NCBI GenBank assembly: GCA_003240795.1
Contig: QFNK01000086.1
Location: forward strand, 1-7,407
DNA length: 7,407 nt
Source of the DNA: Micavibrio aeruginosavorus
Lineage (GTDB): Bacteria > Pseudomonadota > Alphaproteobacteria > Micavibrionales > Micavibrionaceae
Direction: 5' to 3'
Part shown: positions 5,428 to 7,407 of the stretch, piece after piece
How the letters are laid out: each line of letters begins with the position of its first letter
How positions within the stretch are numbered: position 1 is the stretch's first letter
Program-made: the position numbers and the translations under genes
Notes under the pieces: generated by a model
The model's input: only the letters and a program-made list of their open reading frames with translations
What the model was told of the DNA's origin: nothing
The model's database searches: none

Positions 5428-5475
5428 ATCGGAATTAGCATTTTGGAAAACGGATTTCAATCGGAATATCCGATT
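5428..5475. promoter_or_regulatory. Probable OxyR operator between oxyR and ahpC
   Basis: AATCGGA (5459-5465), ATA and TCCGATT (5469-5475) form a perfect 7-bp inverted repeat. Its core fits the LysR T-N11-A rule and the OxyR half-site layout (ATCG-N7-CGAT against the E. coli ATAG-N7-CTAT). CGGAWT elements recur on the + strand at 5430, 5451 and 5462, spaced 21 and 11 bases, close to whole helical turns, as expected for a tetramer contacting one DNA face. Confidence 0.7.
5432..5460 (-). promoter_or_regulatory. Weak candidate oxyR promoter inside the operator region
   Basis: On the minus strand TTGAAA (5460-5455), a 17-base spacer and TAATTC preceded by TGC (extended -10 style, 5437-5432) would start transcription at about the ATG at 5425. 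The -10 match is poor; the position among CGGAWT elements would fit autoregulation. A perfect minus-strand TATAAT at 5478-5473 is an alternative but has no -35. Confidence 0.3.
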
Positions 5476-5480
5476 ATAAA
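5475..5480 (+). promoter_or_regulatory. Candidate ahpC -10 element
   Basis: TATAAA directly follows the palindrome. No recognisable -35 lies 16-18 bases upstream, which is usual for promoters that need an activator such as OxyR. It would give an ahpC leader of roughly 75 bases. Confidence 0.4.
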
Positions 5481-5561
5481 GAACGAGATTCCCCATTGGA
5501 TTTTGCAGTGCCGCATCCCTATGGTCGGTGCATCTTCAAACACCAAAAAAGGAAAAAATCC

Positions 5562-6149
5562 ATGCTCGGTATCGGCGACAAGCTTCCCAATTTCTCCGTC
5601 ACAGGCGTAAAGCCGAAATTCAACGCCCATGAGGAAAACGGCGAGAGCGCGTTCGAGACGATCACGCAGGATTCCTTCGAAGGCAAATGGAAGGTTTTCT
5701 TCTTCTATCCAAAAGACTTCACATTCGTCTGCCCGACGGAAATCGTCGAGTTCGCCAAGCTGAACGACGAGTTCGCGGACCGCGACTGCGTCGTCCTCGG
5801 CGGTTCGACGGACAACGAGTTCTGCAAGCTGGCCTGGCGCCGCGAGCATAAGGACCTGACGAGCCTGAACCAATGGAGCTTCGGCGACACGAACGGCAGC
5901 CTCGTTGACGGTCTCGGCATCCGCGACAAGGCGAACGGCGTTGCATACCGCGCGACTTTCATCGTGGATCCGCACAATGTCATCCAGCAAGTCACGGTCA
6001 ACAACCTGAATGTCGGCCGTAACCCGAAAGAGACGCTGCGCATCCTCGATGGTCTGCAGTCCGACGAGCTGTGCGCTTGCAACCGTCCGGTCGGTGGCGA
6101 CAACATCGATGCGTCCGCGGAAGCAGCGAAATTGAAAATCGCGGCGTAA
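5562..6149 (+). CDS. ahpC: Alkyl hydroperoxide reductase AhpC (2-Cys peroxiredoxin)
   Basis: The product is 195 residues from ATG 5562, preceded by AAAAAAGGAA; an extension from TTG 5496 is not peroxiredoxin-like. AhpC reduces hydrogen peroxide, organic peroxides and peroxynitrite in the cytoplasm. The peroxidatic Cys57 lies in FYPKDFTFVCPTEI (48-61). The C-terminal DELCACNRP (168-176) supplies two further cysteines, Cys171 and Cys173, matching the three-cysteine AhpC of mycobacteria (Cys61, 174, 176), which is recycled by AhpD rather than AhpF. Residues 40-165 carry the thioredoxin-like core (GGSTDNEFCKLAWR, ATFIVDP). It diverges from oxyR and is followed after 57 bases by ahpD, so both should be on one OxyR-controlled transcript. 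Confidence 0.96.
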   Translation: MLGIGDKLPNFSVTGVKPKFNAHEENGESAFETITQDSFEGKWKVFFFYPKDFTFVCPTEIVEFAKLNDEFADRDCVVLGGSTDNEFCKLAWRREHKDLTSLNQWSFGDTNGSLVDGLGIRDKANGVAYRATFIVDPHNVIQQVTVNNLNVGRNPKETLRILDGLQSDELCACNRPVGGDNIDASAEAAKLKIAA

Positions 6150-6156
6150 TTCTTCT

Positions 6157-6184
6157 TCCCACCGGCTGTCAAAGGCGGGTGGGA
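6157..6184 (+). other. Intercistronic hairpin between ahpC and ahpD
   Basis: TCCCACC (6157-6163) and GGTGGGA (6178-6184) form a perfect 7-bp stem with a 14-base loop, followed by only GTTTAC. The short T run makes it a poor terminator; it could lower read-through into ahpD or protect the ahpC end of the message. Confidence 0.45.
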
Positions 6185-6206
6185 GTTTACATGAAAGGAA
6201 AGAAAC

Positions 6207-6764
6207 ATGTCTTTGGAAAACATTAAAAATGCGATTCCTGACTATGCGAAGGACATCAAGCTGAACATCTCCGCGCTGGCGAACGAGGAAGTTTTGTCCG
6301 CACAGCAATTCTGGGGATGCATGGTTGCCTGCGCGCTAACCGGCGGCAACGACATCGTGATCCGCAATGTGGTTTCGGAAGCGTCCGCGCAACTTTCGGC
6401 GGAAGCGCTGAATGCCGCCAAGGCCGCGGCCAGCATCATGGCGATGAACAACGTCTATTACAAATTTGTCGGAATGAGCGCGAATGCCGAATACAAGACA
6501 ATGCCGGCGAAGCTGCGCATGAATGTCATCGGCAATCCGGGCGTGGACAAGGGCGACTTCGAGCTCTGGTCGCTCGCCGTGTCCGCGATGAACGGATGCA
6601 AATTCTGCGTCGATGCGCACGAAGGTCAGCTGAAAGCGCATAACATCGACTCTGCCATGGTCCAGACGGCCGTGCGTGTTGCGTCCGTGATGGCGGCGGC
6701 GTCCGCCGTCCTGACGGGCGAGGCGGCTATGAGCGGCATGATGCCGATGGCACAAGCCGCATAG
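6207..6764 (+). CDS. ahpD: Alkyl hydroperoxidase AhpD (CxxC adaptor for AhpC)
   Basis: The product is 185 residues, starting at ATG 6207 with AAGGAA seven bases upstream. AhpD is an all-helical protein that passes electrons to AhpC, in mycobacteria from lipoylated SucB and Lpd, and has weak peroxidase activity of its own. The active site is NGCKFCVDAHEG (129-140): Cys131 and Cys134 are the redox pair, His138 and Glu119 match the proton-relay residues of the mycobacterial enzyme (Glu118, His137). The residue between the cysteines that is His132 there is Phe133 here. The N-terminal half (VLSAQQFWGCMVACALTGG, 29-47) and the middle (KLRMNVIGNPGVDKGDFELWSLAVSAMNG) are family-typical. A strong terminator follows 22 bases after the stop, closing the ahpCD unit. 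Confidence 0.95.
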   Translation: MSLENIKNAIPDYAKDIKLNISALANEEVLSAQQFWGCMVACALTGGNDIVIRNVVSEASAQLSAEALNAAKAAASIMAMNNVYYKFVGMSANAEYKTMPAKLRMNVIGNPGVDKGDFELWSLAVSAMNGCKFCVDAHEGQLKAHNIDSAMVQTAVRVASVMAAASAVLTGEAAMSGMMPMAQAA

Positions 6765-6786
6765 ATCGAGGTATTGAACATAAAAA

Positions 6787-6815
6787 CGCCCCGTCGATGT
6801 GCGGGGCGTTTTTTT
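6787..6815 (+). terminator. Strong intrinsic terminator, probably bidirectional
   Basis: CGCCCCG (6787-6793) pairs with CGGGGCG (6802-6808) around an eight-base loop, followed by TTTTTTT (6809-6815) and preceded by AAAAA (6782-6786). The A and T tracts flank the stem, so it can end ahpD transcription and also the minus-strand membrane gene whose stop is at 6836. Confidence 0.92.
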
Positions 6816-6835
6816 ATTCCTTTTAGTCCGCCGAA

Positions 6836-7407
6836 TTAGCGAACGGCGCGGAACGTGAAGTAGCGTGTGTGATCGGCCGCCGTATCACGGTGATCGCCGC
6901 CAACAGTCGCCGCCCACCAGGAAATGACCGCGGAGACGAGGGACGTTGCCCCGGCGCCGAAGGCAAAGATGGTTGCGACGTTTTCACGCATCGCGGCCAC
7001 ATCGGCCGTAACCGCCGCTTCGGCAACGGGGTCCGGGCTCATCATGGCGGCAAAAGCACCACCGATGGCAGCGGCAACAACCACGGCCAGTGTCGATGTT
7101 GCCCAGACCAGAAGGCCATGGACGCCATCGCGCATGTCGCGTTCATGTTCCGTTGCGCCGATGATCGGCATACGCATGCGGCCCGTCAGGTAACCACCGG
7201 CAAGGGATGCCAGCACTTGTACCCAGAGAAGCCATATGCCCGTTGCCAATACACCGCCCGGGGATACGTTTGCGTCAGGCGACATGTCGAGATCGATCTG
7301 TGCGAGACCTACGGCGGCGCCGAACTGGAGCAGAACAAAAGATAACGCGCAGGCCAGAACTGCACCCGCGATTATCGAGCTCCACTCAACATATGAGTTT
7401 TTATATC
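6836..7407 (-). CDS. Multipass membrane protein (5' end outside window)
   Basis: The frame is open to the window edge, giving 189 visible residues; ATG 7285 is internal because conserved-looking sequence continues upstream of it. Four membrane segments are visible at about 11-35 (IIAGAVLACALSFVLLQFGAA), 52-74, 94-122 and 143-168. Motifs between them, AGAVLACALSFVLLQFGAAVGL, GGYLTGRM and RDGVHGLLVWATSTL, follow the pattern of a widespread family of small alphaproteobacterial membrane proteins of unknown function, sometimes named 'PhnA-like' or compared with YrzE. The label carries no known activity, and nothing here suggests phosphonate metabolism. The C terminus ends in a short charged, aromatic tail (HTRYFTFRAVR), probably cytoplasmic. 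It converges on ahpD across a shared terminator. Only a few N-terminal residues are likely missing, judging by how close the first membrane segment is to the edge. Confidence 0.75.
   Translation of the reverse strand, partial: YKNSYVEWSSIIAGAVLACALSFVLLQFGAAVGLAQIDLDMSPDANVSPGGVLATGIWLLWVQVLASLAGGYLTGRMRMPIIGATEHERDMRDGVHGLLVWATSTLAVVVAAAIGGAFAAMMSPDPVAEAAVTADVAAMRENVATIFAFGAGATSLVSAVISWWAATVGGDHRDTAADHTRYFTFRAVR

Noticed and set aside
5457..6308. Minus-strand open frame (283 codons) opposite ahpC
   Set aside because: It is the shadow of GC-rich ahpC codons; its product shows no domain and it crosses the oxyR-ahpC operator.

Overview
The window is typical GC-rich proteobacterial chromosome (63% G+C in one line counted inside trhO) with tightly packed operons, interrupted by one clearly AT-rich islet at about 3880-4570. 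The gene set is a divergent oxyR / ahpC-ahpD locus, a three-cysteine AhpC paired with AhpD, an ECF sigma factor with a small one-pass anti-sigma candidate and a periplasmic metal-sensor-like protein, and TrhO. This fits an alphaproteobacterium best. That assignment is inference from gene content and style, not from a marker gene.

Layout. (1) 1-466, +: the 3' end of a gene whose product ends in an AMIN (peptidoglycan/envelope-binding) domain. (2) 582-2288, +: a compact operon of a secreted two-EF-hand protein, an ECF sigma factor, a one-pass membrane protein (probable anti-sigma) and a membrane-anchored, helical CnrX/CpxP-like protein; the last three genes overlap. (3) 2411-2800, +: an unrecognised, highly charged 129-residue protein, followed by a hairpin and a good intrinsic terminator. 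(4) 2958-5425, -: oxyR, a macrodomain gene and trhO, read in that order. oxyR and the macrodomain gene overlap by ATGA. (5) 5562-6764, +: ahpC and ahpD, diverging from oxyR across a 136-bp region that holds a 17-bp palindrome with the LysR T-N11-A pattern, closed by a strong terminator. (6) 6836 to the window end, -: a multipass membrane protein cut by the edge.

How the genes fit together. OxyR senses peroxide with its two conserved cysteines and probably drives ahpC-ahpD, in which AhpC reduces peroxides and AhpD re-reduces AhpC. TrhO, which hydroxylates tRNA wobble uridine using oxygen, lies downstream of oxyR on the same strand. Between them sits an AT-rich gene for a macrodomain (ADP-ribose-binding) protein. 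The AT-rich DNA also encodes the last ~25 residues of OxyR, so it looks like an acquired insert that replaced the end of oxyR. The junction carries A8, A6 and T7 tracts, and a one-base slip at either A tract would fuse the peroxide sensor to the macrodomain. This junction is the least ordinary feature of the window. The 582-2288 operon looks like a separate envelope or metal stress circuit in which sensor, anti-sigma and sigma form a signalling chain.

No gap between genes exceeds 160 bases. I saw no tRNA, rRNA, CRISPR array, insertion sequence or attachment site.
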